Shown: piece after piece, positions 27,707-35,627 of the stretch | How the letters are laid out: every line of letters starts with the position of its first letter | Numbering within the stretch: position 1 is the stretch's first letter | Origin: Neomoorella thermoacetica | GTDB lineage: Bacteria > Bacillota > DSM-521 > Neomoorellales > Neomoorellaceae | Direction of reading: 5' to 3' | Assembly (NCBI RefSeq): GCF_001875325.1 | Contig: NZ_MDDC01000001.1 | Location: 1 to 64,000, forward strand | DNA: 64,000 nt | The notes under the pieces: generated by a model | Database searches by the model: none | What the model saw: only the letters and a program-made list of their open reading frames with translations | What the model was told of the DNA's origin: nothing | Made by a program: the position numbers and the translations under genes

Positions 27707-29866
27707 ATGGGGCGCTATTATGCCCATACACCAAATGCGCAGGAAGAGTGGCACGATCTGGCCTCCCATCTGGAAAAAGTAGCTTGGCGGGCGGAGGCCT
27801 TCGCCCAACCCTTCGGCGGTGAAGCCTACGCTGCCTGGGTCGGACTATTCCATGATCTGGGAAAGTTCAATCCCTCTTTCCAGGAATACTTGCAGGCGCA
27901 GTATCGAAAGGAGAAATATCCCTGCGTGCCCCATGCCGTGTGGGGAGGCGCCTTAATTTATTGCCTTTTATTTAAACTAGCAAAAGACCCAGAAAGCTGG
28001 AAGGATATTGCCCTACCCGTTTGCGGCCACCATTCCGGGCTTACTGCTGCCGGTCGCCTGGCTCAGGATCTGGAGGAATTCTTACAAAAGGAGCCCGGCT
28101 CTCTTCCAATTATGAAGGAGGCCCTGGCTTCGCTGCCCAAGCCGCCGCCTTTTCGTGCTATTCCTTTTCGAAACAGCACCCGCCGCGAACTTTTCATCCG
28201 TATGCTCTTTTCTGCCCTGGTGGACGCAGATTACTTGGACACGGAGGCGCATTTTGCTGCGGAGGCGGCGCAGGCGAGAAGAGGCTGGCCGGAAATCCCC
28301 GAGCTCTGGACCCGATTTATGAAAGAGCAGGAGTTGTTTCTTGCGAGCCGTGATGATACTCCCACAAATCGGGTCCGCCGTGAGGTTTATGAGGCTTGCC
28401 TCCAGGCCGCCGAAGGCCCGCCCGGCATCTGGCGCCTTACCGTGCCCACCGGTGGCGGGAAAACGAGGAGCGGTTTAGCCTTCGCTCTGAAGCACGCCGT
28501 GCGGTATGGCAAGCGGCGGGTAATTGTGGCTATTCCTTATACCAGCATTATCGAGCAGACGGCGGATGCTTACCGGAAAATCCTAGGGAATGAAGCCGTC
28601 CTAGAGCACCACAGCCAGGTGCCCGTACCCGATGATGAGGGTCAGGACCCTTCAGTTTTGCGTCTACGTCTGGCGGCCGAAAACTGGGACGCCCCGCTGA
28701 TAGTTACCACCACGGTTCAGCTTTTGGAAAGCCTTTTTGCCAACCGTCCTTCCCGGGCCCGCAAGCTGCATAATCTGGTCCAGAGCGTCATCCTCCTGGA
28801 CGAGGTGCAGGCCTTGCCTCCCGAAATCCTTAAACCCACCCTGGATGTTTTGAGGGCACTGGTAGAGGAGTATGGGGTAACCCTCGTCCTTTCCACTGCT
28901 ACCCAGCCCACTTTTGACGATACGCCTTATCTTCGGGAGTTTTACGGCCTGGAGGTGCGTGAGATCGTACCCCAGTACCGCAAGCATTTCCAGCGTCTGA
29001 AAAGGGTGGCTTACGAGCTGAGGGAGGAACCGCTCTCTTGGGAGCGCCTGGCGGACGAGATCCGGGAATTGCAGCAAGTACTGGTGATCCTCAATTCCCG
29101 CCGGGACGTGCTGGAACTGCTTAAGGCCCTGGGTGACTTGCCTGATGTGTTTCACCTCTCCACCCTCCTCTGTGGGGCCCATCGACGCCGGGTGCTGGAC
29201 GAAGTGTCGCAACGGCTGGGGAAAAGGCCGGTGCGCTTGGTCAGCACCCAGGTGGTGGAGGCAGGGGTAGACCTGGATTTCCCGGTGGTTTATAGGGCGG
29301 TAGGGCCCCTGGACCGGGTGATCCAGGCAGCAGGAAGGTGCAACCGGGAGGGGCGGCTGGCTGAGGGGCGGGTGGTGGTATTTGAGCCGGCTGAGGGCAG
29401 GACTCCCCGGGGACCATATAAGGCGGGACTGGAAAAGGCCCGGCTCCTTTTAAAAGGACTCCCGGCCGAAAACCTTCACGACCCGGAACTCTACCGGCAA
29501 TATTTCCGGAGGCTCTTTGCGGATGTGGACCTGGACAGGAAAAAAATCCAGGAATACCGGGGGGAGTTGAACTATCCGGAAGTAGCCCGCCTTTACCGTT
29601 TGATTGAGGAGGAGACGGTTTCGGTAGTTGTCCCCTATGGTGAAGCCTGGCAGCGGCTTGAGGAGTGGTTGAAGCGGCCGGGCCGTGTGACCTGGCAGCG
29701 CCTCCAGCCCTACCTGGTCGGCCTTTTTCGGTTCGAGACGGCAAAGTTCAAAAAAGAGGGTCTGCTGGAGCCCCTGGCGGAAGGGCTCTACCGCTGGACC
29801 GGGGGGTACGACGAGCGCCTGGGGTTGGTAGGGCCCGTTTACGACCCCGGCGATCTAATTGTTTAA
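27707..29866 (+). CDS. cas3: Cas3, type I-C helicase-nuclease (locus 1)
   Basis: The 719-residue fusion has an HD nuclease followed by a superfamily 2 helicase. HD motifs: H21, FHDLGKF (H49-D50) and GHH near 108. Helicase motifs: VPTGGGKT at 246-253, DEVQ at 365-368, STATQP and AGRCNREG near 545. Cas3 is called by Cascade after target recognition, unwinds the displaced strand and shreds it. This HD-first layout without a Cas2 fusion fits type I-C. It heads the run cas3-5-8-7-4-1-2. An 83-bp gap carrying a CRISPR-repeat-like element separates it from cas5, which otherwise starts a tightly overlapped block. Confidence 0.94.
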   Translation: MGRYYAHTPNAQEEWHDLASHLEKVAWRAEAFAQPFGGEAYAAWVGLFHDLGKFNPSFQEYLQAQYRKEKYPCVPHAVWGGALIYCLLFKLAKDPESWKDIALPVCGHHSGLTAAGRLAQDLEEFLQKEPGSLPIMKEALASLPKPPPFRAIPFRNSTRRELFIRMLFSALVDADYLDTEAHFAAEAAQARRGWPEIPELWTRFMKEQELFLASRDDTPTNRVRREVYEACLQAAEGPPGIWRLTVPTGGGKTRSGLAFALKHAVRYGKRRVIVAIPYTSIIEQTADAYRKILGNEAVLEHHSQVPVPDDEGQDPSVLRLRLAAENWDAPLIVTTTVQLLESLFANRPSRARKLHNLVQSVILLDEVQALPPEILKPTLDVLRALVEEYGVTLVLSTATQPTFDDTPYLREFYGLEVREIVPQYRKHFQRLKRVAYELREEPLSWERLADEIRELQQVLVILNSRRDVLELLKALGDLPDVFHLSTLLCGAHRRRVLDEVSQRLGKRPVRLVSTQVVEAGVDLDFPVVYRAVGPLDRVIQAAGRCNREGRLAEGRVVVFEPAEGRTPRGPYKAGLEKARLLLKGLPAENLHDPELYRQYFRRLFADVDLDRKKIQEYRGELNYPEVARLYRLIEEETVSVVVPYGEAWQRLEEWLKRPGRVTWQRLQPYLVGLFRFETAKFKKEGLLEPLAEGLYRWTGGYDERLGLVGPVYDPGDLIV

Positions 29867-29894
29867 TCCCTTCCATGCGGCACCGTAGAGCAGG

Positions 29895-29931
29895 GTTGCA
29901 TCCGGCCTCTATGCCGGGTGAGAATCGAAAC
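29895..29931 (+). repeat. Solitary degenerate CRISPR repeat in the cas5 leader mRNA
   Basis: This 37-nt element matches the array-1 repeat at 32 of 37 positions with no gap. All five differences are transitions (positions 7, 13, 16, 29 and 32). The one change inside the 7-bp stem (C to T) turns a C-G pair into U-G, so the hairpin is kept. It is in the same orientation as array 1 and ends 6 nt before the cas5 Shine-Dalgarno (29938-29942). No second repeat or spacer adjoins it. It may be a processing or binding site for Cas5 on its own mRNA. Confidence 0.9.
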
Positions 29932-29949
29932 AAACATGGAGGTGTTCAG

Positions 29950-30651
29950 GTGGAGCGGACCGGAATGGTTACGGTTAAAGTCTGGGGAGATTATGCATGC
30001 TTTACCCGCCCGGAATTTAAGGTGGAAAGGGTGAGCTACCCGGTCATGACCCCTTCGGCGGCACGGGGTGTACTGGAGGCTATTTTCTGGAAACCAGAGT
30101 TCCGTTATGAGATTAGAGCCATTGGCGTCCTCAAGAAGGGAAGCGAAATGGTAATTCTGCGTAACGAAATAGACCAACGCCAGGGGAGCAACCCATTTTT
30201 TGTAGAGGATACCCGCCAGCAGCGTTGCAGCCTGGTGCTTAAGAACGTGGCCTACTTGATTCGGGCAGAAATGGTTCTGCGGTCCTGGGCTACCGATCCG
30301 GTCTACAAGTATCGCGATCAGTTTAACCGCCGCGTGGAGAGGGGCCAGTGCTATCACCGACCCTATCTGGGAACCCGCGAATTCACGGCCTTTTTTGCCC
30401 CGGCCGGAGAAGGTGACCGGCCGCAGCCGCTGGACATGGACCTGGGAAATATGCTTTTGGATATCGCCCATGTGGAAGATCCAACCCGGCCGGAGATGGA
30501 GTTTGTCCGCCACGGGCCGGGCGGCGCGCGGCGCGCCTCCGGTTATCACCATTCGCTCTTTTTTGCGGCTTGTCTTGAGGCCGGCTGGCTCAGGGTCCCA
30601 GCGGAAAGGTACAGGGAGCTTTACCGGCTGGAGGGCGAGGATTATGTTTAA
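29950..30651 (+). CDS. cas5c: Cas5c (Cas5d), crRNA-processing Cascade subunit (locus 1)
   Basis: The 233-residue RAMP protein has the I-C Cas5 pattern: VKVWGDYACFTRPEFKVERV at the front, SAARGVLEAIFWKPEF, YKYRDQFNRRVERGQCYHRPYLGTREF in the middle. In type I-C it replaces Cas6: it cuts the repeat at the 3' base of the hairpin and stays on the crRNA 5' handle. The GTG at 29950 is chosen because GGAGG lies 7 bases before it; the ATG five codons later is the alternative. The mRNA just upstream carries a degenerate repeat, so the enzyme may act on its own message. It overlaps cas8 by 8 bp. Confidence 0.93.
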   Translation: MERTGMVTVKVWGDYACFTRPEFKVERVSYPVMTPSAARGVLEAIFWKPEFRYEIRAIGVLKKGSEMVILRNEIDQRQGSNPFFVEDTRQQRCSLVLKNVAYLIRAEMVLRSWATDPVYKYRDQFNRRVERGQCYHRPYLGTREFTAFFAPAGEGDRPQPLDMDLGNMLLDIAHVEDPTRPEMEFVRHGPGGARRASGYHHSLFFAACLEAGWLRVPAERYRELYRLEGEDYV

Positions 30652-32518
30652 GGAACTGGTGGAGCTGGGGCGCGATCTGGAAGCCCAGGGTAAGCTTCCC
30701 CCGGTGGGCTTTTACTCCTACACTGAGCCTATCCGATGGGTAGTGCACATCTGGCCCGGGCCGCCGCTTAAAGTTTGGCTGGAGGAGGTTGAGCTGAACA
30801 TCCCTCGTCCCTTTGATGGGAGGACCTCAGCCATCAGAGCTCACCCCTTGGCCGACGAGGCGGGCTATGCCCTGGGAGCTGATAAGCAGAAAAAGGGGTT
30901 GGATAAGCGGGCGGCCGAAAAACACCGGGTGTTCCGGGAACTGCTTGAAAAGTTTTTGCGTTCGTCCCTGGTGTGTGATCCCGCACTCCGGGAGGCGGCG
31001 GGCTGGGTGACGGAGGTCCTGGAAAAGGGCCTGGTGCAAGGCGACCCGCGTTTTGGAGAGGTTCAGTCCAAAGACTGGGTTTCCTTTATGCCGGAAGAGG
31101 GCCCCCTGGCTGGGCAGCACCTGTTCGCACACCCTGAGGTCAGAACCTTCTGGGTGGTCGAGGCCCAGGAGCGAAGCGCCCAGCTTGATAAGCAAGGACA
31201 ACCTATCAAAGGGGAGTGTGCAGTTTGTGGATCATTCGGGCCCCTGCTCGAAAAGATTCCTTTAAAAGTTAAACTGTTTAGTGCCGCCCCCATTCATTCG
31301 GTTAATGCGGACGCCTTTGTTTCTTACCTTGCTGGACGGGATGCTTTTAAAAAGGGACACTTAGGGCTCTGCTTCGCATGCGGCGATACCGCTTCGCGGG
31401 CCTTTAACTATCTATCCGAACACCCTTGGCACAGGAAAAACCTGTTGCGGGACAAAAATAAAGCCGACTGCCTGGCCAATCAGATTGCCGTTTACTGGCT
31501 TAAAGCTCCTGCACCCCTTCAAGTGGAGGATAAACCCATAGAACTGGAGGACCTTCTGAACAGCCTGGGATCCCTGATGCTCGAAGAGCTAACCCAGAAG
31601 AAGGTTCAGGTTCCTCCCGCCGATCTGGCCCAGCTGGATCGCCTGCTGGAGCTGCCCTGGAAGCCTGGCGCGGCCGGTCTGAGGCTGGATGCCTACGCCT
31701 TTTACCTGGGGGTACTTTCGCCCAATGTGGGACGGATTGCCCTCCGGGAGTGGTTTAGCGTTTCCCTGGAGGTTTTAAAAGAAAACCTGAGACATTACCT
31801 GCAAGCACTTACCCTGGTTTCCCCCAGGGGAGACGAGTCCCGACCAGTATCCATTGCCACCCTGGCGGAGGCCTTAGATTCGCCTGAACCAAATTTTACT
31901 CGAAGCCTCCTTCGAGCGGCCTACCTGGGATACAGGCCTTCAGCTGGACTTTTGGTCAAGGCGGTCCCGCGACTGCGGGTTCTTTGGACCAAAGGGAAGA
32001 GAGATAGGCCGGACGAGGAACGGCAGCGGCTTGAGCATATTCAAGCCCTGACGGCTCTGTTAAAGCTGGGGATCTCTTATGGAAAGGAGGATGCTGTGAA
32101 CATGGAAGAGCTGGATTTTCGGCGTTGCTCTCCGCCCTACCTTTGCGGTCGGCTGCTGGCTGTTTTGGAAGAGGCTCAACAGCGGGCGGCTAATTTTAAG
32201 CTAAACACTACTCTGGTGGACCGTTTTTATGGGACGGCCTCCACTGCGCCGGCCTCGGTTTTCGGAAATCTTTTGCGGTTGAGCACCCTTGCTCACCTGC
32301 CAAAAGTTGGTCGGGAAGTAAACCTCATGGTGGAAGAGATTCTTTCCCGGTTGGACGAGGTCGGGGGATTTCCCAGAACCCTCAACTTATCCCAGCAGGC
32401 GGAGTTCGCTCTCGGCTTCTATCACCAGCGGGCTTACTTCCGCGCGACAAAGGGTAAAGGCAAAACCAATGAATCTAACCAAAACCAAGGGGGAGAAACT
32501 GATGAACAGCAAGTATGA
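30644..32518 (+). CDS. cas8c: Cas8c, large Cascade subunit (locus 1)
   Basis: The 624-residue protein is the I-C large subunit, which reads the PAM and recruits Cas3. It begins MFKELVELGRDLE, with FYSYTEPIRWVVHIW soon after. Two CxxC pairs, CAVC (about 192) and CFAC (about 243), probably bind zinc. The C-terminal quarter, with SPPYLCGRLLAVLEEAQQ and DRFYGTASTAPASVFG, is the part expected to fold as small subunit Cas11c. The ATG overlaps the cas5 stop by 8 bp, and the 3' end overlaps cas7 by 17 bp. The protein is about 60 residues longer than its counterpart in locus 2. Confidence 0.93.
   Translation: MFKELVELGRDLEAQGKLPPVGFYSYTEPIRWVVHIWPGPPLKVWLEEVELNIPRPFDGRTSAIRAHPLADEAGYALGADKQKKGLDKRAAEKHRVFRELLEKFLRSSLVCDPALREAAGWVTEVLEKGLVQGDPRFGEVQSKDWVSFMPEEGPLAGQHLFAHPEVRTFWVVEAQERSAQLDKQGQPIKGECAVCGSFGPLLEKIPLKVKLFSAAPIHSVNADAFVSYLAGRDAFKKGHLGLCFACGDTASRAFNYLSEHPWHRKNLLRDKNKADCLANQIAVYWLKAPAPLQVEDKPIELEDLLNSLGSLMLEELTQKKVQVPPADLAQLDRLLELPWKPGAAGLRLDAYAFYLGVLSPNVGRIALREWFSVSLEVLKENLRHYLQALTLVSPRGDESRPVSIATLAEALDSPEPNFTRSLLRAAYLGYRPSAGLLVKAVPRLRVLWTKGKRDRPDEERQRLEHIQALTALLKLGISYGKEDAVNMEELDFRRCSPPYLCGRLLAVLEEAQQRAANFKLNTTLVDRFYGTASTAPASVFGNLLRLSTLAHLPKVGREVNLMVEEILSRLDEVGGFPRTLNLSQQAEFALGFYHQRAYFRATKGKGKTNESNQNQGGETDEQQV
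32102..32518 (+). CDS. cas11c: Cas11c from an internal start in cas8c (locus 1)
   Basis: Inside cas8c, GGAAAGGAGG at 32081-32090 is followed by two in-frame starts, GTG at 32096 (5-nt spacing) and ATG at 32102 (11-nt spacing). Translation from the ATG gives 138 residues. In characterised type I-C systems, the small subunit Cas11c is made from an internal cas8c start of about this size; it lines the Cascade belly. The ATG aligns with an equivalent internal TTG with its own Shine-Dalgarno in locus 2. That conservation is the main support. Confidence 0.75.
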   Translation: MEELDFRRCSPPYLCGRLLAVLEEAQQRAANFKLNTTLVDRFYGTASTAPASVFGNLLRLSTLAHLPKVGREVNLMVEEILSRLDEVGGFPRTLNLSQQAEFALGFYHQRAYFRATKGKGKTNESNQNQGGETDEQQV

Positions 32519-33443
32519 ATGCATTTGTGATCCCCAAAAACGCTACGATTTTGTCTTTCTTTTTGATGTCCGGGACGGGAATCCTAACGGTGACCCTGAT
32601 GCGGGTAACTTACCTCGGGTGGATCCAGAAACTATGGAAGGCTTGGTTACTGATGTATGCATAAAACGTAAAATAAGGGACTTCGTACAGGTTACGAAAA
32701 ATGTCCCTATCTTTATTCAGAGCAGAACGGCGCTGAACATTTTAATAGAGAAAGCTGGCAAGGAGATTGGGATCGAAGTACAAAAAGACGGTGGCAAAGC
32801 CAAGGTAATGAAAACAGACTCCGAAACGGGCGCTACTACTGAAATTAAAGGTAGCAGGCCTATCGAGGAAGTCCGCAGGCATCTTTGCGAGCTATATTAC
32901 GACATCCGCATGTTTGGTGCCGTACTTTCCACCGGCGACCTGAACGCCGGGCAGGTGCGGGGTCCGGTGCAGCTCACCTTTGCCCGTTCCGTCGATCCGG
33001 TACTCCCTTTAGATCTGTCCATAACCCGTAAAGCCAGAACCACCGAGGAGCGCATGGAGTCGGGGGAGACTGAGATGGGGAGAAAACCCCTCATTCCCTA
33101 CGGGTTATACCGGGCTCACGGATTCTACAACCCCTTCTTGGCCGAAGGGACCGGCGTATCGAAAGAAGACCTTGAACTTTTCTGGGAGGCCCTCCAGTTT
33201 CTTTTTGAGCTTGACCGCTCAGCTTCCAGGGGTGAAATGGCGGTGCGTGGTCTCTTTGTTTTTTGCCATGAAAATAAGAAGGGCAATGCCCCGGCACACA
33301 AGCTGTTTGAGCTGGTAAAAGTGCGGAGGCAGGAAGGTGTGGAAAACCCCCGTTCCTTTGCGGACTATGTGGTCGCTACTCCTCCTGAGGGGTCGCTTGA
33401 CGGCATGGGTTTTGCCGGCGTTACCCTGGTCCGGCTGGTGTAA
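32502..33443 (+). CDS. cas7c: Cas7c, Cascade backbone (locus 1)
   Basis: The 313-residue RAMP backbone protein has the Csd2 signature: DVRDGNPNGDPDAGNLPRVD early, LVTDVCIKRKIRDF, then YYDIRMFGAVLSTG and GQVRGPVQLTFARSVDP. Several copies wrap the crRNA spacer. The ATG follows AAGGGGGAGAAACTG and overlaps the cas8 end by 17 bp. It ends 2 bp before cas4. A charged insert around residues 85-115, rich in Lys and Glu, differs from the locus-2 protein, so the two Cascades may not exchange backbones freely. Confidence 0.94.
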   Translation: MNSKYECICDPQKRYDFVFLFDVRDGNPNGDPDAGNLPRVDPETMEGLVTDVCIKRKIRDFVQVTKNVPIFIQSRTALNILIEKAGKEIGIEVQKDGGKAKVMKTDSETGATTEIKGSRPIEEVRRHLCELYYDIRMFGAVLSTGDLNAGQVRGPVQLTFARSVDPVLPLDLSITRKARTTEERMESGETEMGRKPLIPYGLYRAHGFYNPFLAEGTGVSKEDLELFWEALQFLFELDRSASRGEMAVRGLFVFCHENKKGNAPAHKLFELVKVRRQEGVENPRSFADYVVATPPEGSLDGMGFAGVTLVRLV

Positions 33444-33445
33444 AT

Positions 33446-34054
33446 ATGCCCTGGGATGCCTCCGATTCCGTCCCCATCAGCGCGCTGCAGCACTACGTAT
33501 ATTGCCCCCGGCAGTGCGCGTTGATCCATCTGGAACAGGTTTGGGACGAAAACCTCTTCACTTTACGGGGACGGCGGGTTCACGAGAATGTAGATCTGCC
33601 TCACGACTACAATGCGGAAGGAGTTCGAGTCGAGCTGGCCGTCCCCCTCTGGTCGGAGCGTTTGGGGCTAATTGGCAGAGCGGACGTGGTCGAGTTCCTG
33701 CCAGACGGCACCCCCTATCCAGTGGAATACAAAGCCGGTCCCCGGAGGGCCAGGAGGGCCGACGAGGTGCAACTTTGCGCCCAGGCCTTGTGCCTTGAGG
33801 AAATGCTGGGCCGACCTGTGCTCCGGGGAGCCCTGTACCATCACGGGTCACGACGGAGGCGGGAGATTCGCTTTACCTCCCAACTTCGCTCGCAGGTTGA
33901 AAGGGTGATCCATGACGTGCGACGGCTGCTCCAGGATTGTTTAATGCCCCCGCCGACGGCAGATGAACGCTGCCGGGATTGTTCCCTGGTGGATGCTTGT
34001 ATGCCCTTTGCCCTGCGGGATCTCCCTGCCTGGCTGGAGCGTGAATGGAAGTGA
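33446..34054 (+). CDS. cas4: Cas4 nuclease for spacer processing (locus 1)
   Basis: The 202-residue RecB-like nuclease has one Fe-S cysteine in YVYCPRQCALIH near the front and three in CRDCSLVDAC near the end. The nuclease core includes GRADVVEF and VEYKAGPRRARR. In type I-C, Cas4 joins Cas1-Cas2 and trims prespacers so that the PAM end is recognised and removed. It lies 2 bp after cas7, and its stop overlaps the cas1 ATG (TGATG). This places it in the adaptation half of the operon. Confidence 0.93.
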   Translation: MPWDASDSVPISALQHYVYCPRQCALIHLEQVWDENLFTLRGRRVHENVDLPHDYNAEGVRVELAVPLWSERLGLIGRADVVEFLPDGTPYPVEYKAGPRRARRADEVQLCAQALCLEEMLGRPVLRGALYHHGSRRRREIRFTSQLRSQVERVIHDVRRLLQDCLMPPPTADERCRDCSLVDACMPFALRDLPAWLEREWK

Positions 34055-35079
34055 TGCATCAGCTCCTTAATACCCTGTATATCCAAGCCCAGGGCGCTTA
34101 TATACACCTGGATCACGACACGCTCAAGGTGGAAGTCGAGCGGGTTGAGCGGCTCCAGGTACCCCTGCACCACCTAGGCGGACTGGCCGTTTTCGGCAAC
34201 GTGCTCTTAAGCCCCTTTTTGATCCACCGCTTTGCTGAGGACGGCCGGAATATCGTCTGGTTTGACCAGAATGGCCAGTTCCGGGCCCGCCTCGCAGGAC
34301 CGGTATCAGGCAACGTCCTTTTGCGGCGGGCCCAGCACGAGGCCTATAGAGATGTGTGCCACCGTACGGCCCTGGCAGGCCGCTTTGTGGCCGGTAAAAT
34401 TAGAAATGCCCGCCACGTGTTGCTAAGGGGAATGCGTGATAACCCGGAACTGGCTTGCCGGCTTGAACCGGCCGCTCGAGAACTGGAATCGGCCTTGAAA
34501 GAGGTGAACAGGCCCAAGGATCTGGATGTGATACGTGGCATCGAGGGTCGGGCCGCCGCTGTATACTTTTCGGTATTAAGTTCGCTCATCTTGGTAGACG
34601 ATCCCGCCCTACGCTTTGATGTAAGAACAAAGCGGCCGCCCCGGGACCCGGTGAACGCTTTGCTCTCCTTTGCCTATTCACTGCTCGTCAATGACTGTAT
34701 ATCGGCTTGTGAAGGGGTCGGGCTTGATCCCCAGATCGGCTACCTCCATGCCCTGCGCCCCGGTCGGCCTGCCTTGGCCCTGGATCTAATGGAGGAGTTT
34801 CGTGCCTTCCTGGCAGACCGGCTGGTGCTGACGCTGCTGAATCGCCGCCAGATAACGGAAAAGGATTTCCTGGAGCGGCCGGGAGGCGCCGTCCACCTTA
34901 CCGATCAGGCCCGCCGGACCTTTTTGGAGGCCTATCAGAAAAGGAAACAGGAAGAGCTCATCCATCCTTTGTTAGGTCAACGGATACCCGTCGGGCTTCT
35001 CCCCCACATCCAGGCGCGCCTGCTGGCGCGACATCTTCGCCAGGATGCGGCCGAGTATGCGCCGTTTGTTGCCCGATGA
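34054..35079 (+). CDS. cas1: Cas1 integrase (locus 1)
   Basis: The 341-residue integrase begins MHQLLNTLYI, matching MHILLNTLYL in locus 2, so the ATG at 34054 is preferred over the one 9 bases upstream. Metal-binding residues are Glu in IRGIEGRAAAVYF, His in IGYLHALRPGR and the acidic DLMEEFRAFLADR. It inserts spacers at the leader end of the array together with Cas2. It overlaps cas4 by 1 bp and cas2 by 4 bp (ATGA). The 3' residues HIQARLLARHLR are a typical I-C end. Confidence 0.95.
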   Translation: MHQLLNTLYIQAQGAYIHLDHDTLKVEVERVERLQVPLHHLGGLAVFGNVLLSPFLIHRFAEDGRNIVWFDQNGQFRARLAGPVSGNVLLRRAQHEAYRDVCHRTALAGRFVAGKIRNARHVLLRGMRDNPELACRLEPAARELESALKEVNRPKDLDVIRGIEGRAAAVYFSVLSSLILVDDPALRFDVRTKRPPRDPVNALLSFAYSLLVNDCISACEGVGLDPQIGYLHALRPGRPALALDLMEEFRAFLADRLVLTLLNRRQITEKDFLERPGGAVHLTDQARRTFLEAYQKRKQEELIHPLLGQRIPVGLLPHIQARLLARHLRQDAAEYAPFVAR

Positions 35080-35375
35080 AGCGGATGGACATCATCGTTG
35101 CTTACGACGTGAATATGGAAAGCAAGGAAGGGCAGGCCCGCCTGCGGAAGGTGGCCACCATTTGCAAGAACTTTGGCCAACGGGTCCAGTATTCTCTTTT
35201 TGAATGCCGGGTAACACCGGCCCAGCTTGAAGAACTCATTTACAGCCTCCGGAAAGTCATTGATGAGAAACGAGACAGCCTCCGCATCTACATATTGCAT
35301 GGCGGCCGGGAGGGTTCCCTCAGGGTTTACGGCCAGGACCGGTATGTGGACTTCGATGGGCCGCTGATTCTGTGA
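35076..35375 (+). CDS. cas2: Cas2 (locus 1)
   Basis: The 99-residue ferredoxin-fold protein begins with the Cas2 strand DIIVAYDVN and has KVATICKNFGQRVQYSLFEC and RDSLRIYIL, ending DRYVDFDGPLIL. It is the dimer core of the Cas1-Cas2 integrase. ATGA overlap couples it to cas1; an ATG three codons later is also possible. It is the last gene of locus 1, and its stop is 21 bp before a degenerate repeat that precedes the leader. Confidence 0.95.
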   Translation: MKRMDIIVAYDVNMESKEGQARLRKVATICKNFGQRVQYSLFECRVTPAQLEELIYSLRKVIDEKRDSLRIYILHGGREGSLRVYGQDRYVDFDGPLIL

Positions 35376-35396
35376 AGGCCCTGGCGGGACGTTGAG

Positions 35397-35433
35397 GTTG
35401 TACCCGGCTTTCATGCTGGGTAAGAATTGAAAC
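35397..35433 (+). repeat. Degenerate CRISPR repeat between cas2 and the leader
   Basis: The element matches the array-1 repeat at 32 of 37 positions without gaps. All five differences are C-to-T or G-to-A (positions 5, 15, 21, 26 and 29). The one stem change (position 21) converts G-C to G-U, so the hairpin can still form. It is separated from the first true repeat by the 194-bp leader and has no neighbouring spacer. The 15 bases after it (35434-35448) look like another copy of the repeat's 3' tail. Confidence 0.9.
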
Positions 35434-35627
35434 GGTAAGGATTGAGCCAAAGATGGTGTGCGCGAACCCCCAGTGGAGCTGCAAAATCTGGATGTTTCGC
35501 GATGCGGCATTTCTACGGACGGCCCGGGCAGTTACAGGAGCCCCGTCCGGTCAAAAAACGCCCTGGCCGCTCGGTTCGCGCTGGGTGGCCGCTAAAGCCG
35601 TCCAGAAAAAGAACTTTTGCGCGGTAT
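35434..35627 (+). promoter_or_regulatory. CRISPR leader of array 1
   Basis: The 194-bp non-coding stretch lies between cas2 and the first intact repeat, on the side where the repeat's ATTGAAAC tail shows the array is transcribed away. Three boxes share a TTCGCG core: inverted CGCGAAC at 35461-35467, GTTTCGCG at 35494-35501 and GGTTCGCG at 35573-35580, the last ending 47 bp before the first repeat. The same boxes at the same distances occur in the other leader. They are candidate docking sites for integration proteins. Confidence 0.85.

Noticed and set aside
29868-29890. CTTCCATGCGG-like stretch just before the solitary repeat near cas5
   Set aside because: It recalls the repeat loop, but the match is too short and gapped to claim a second repeat.
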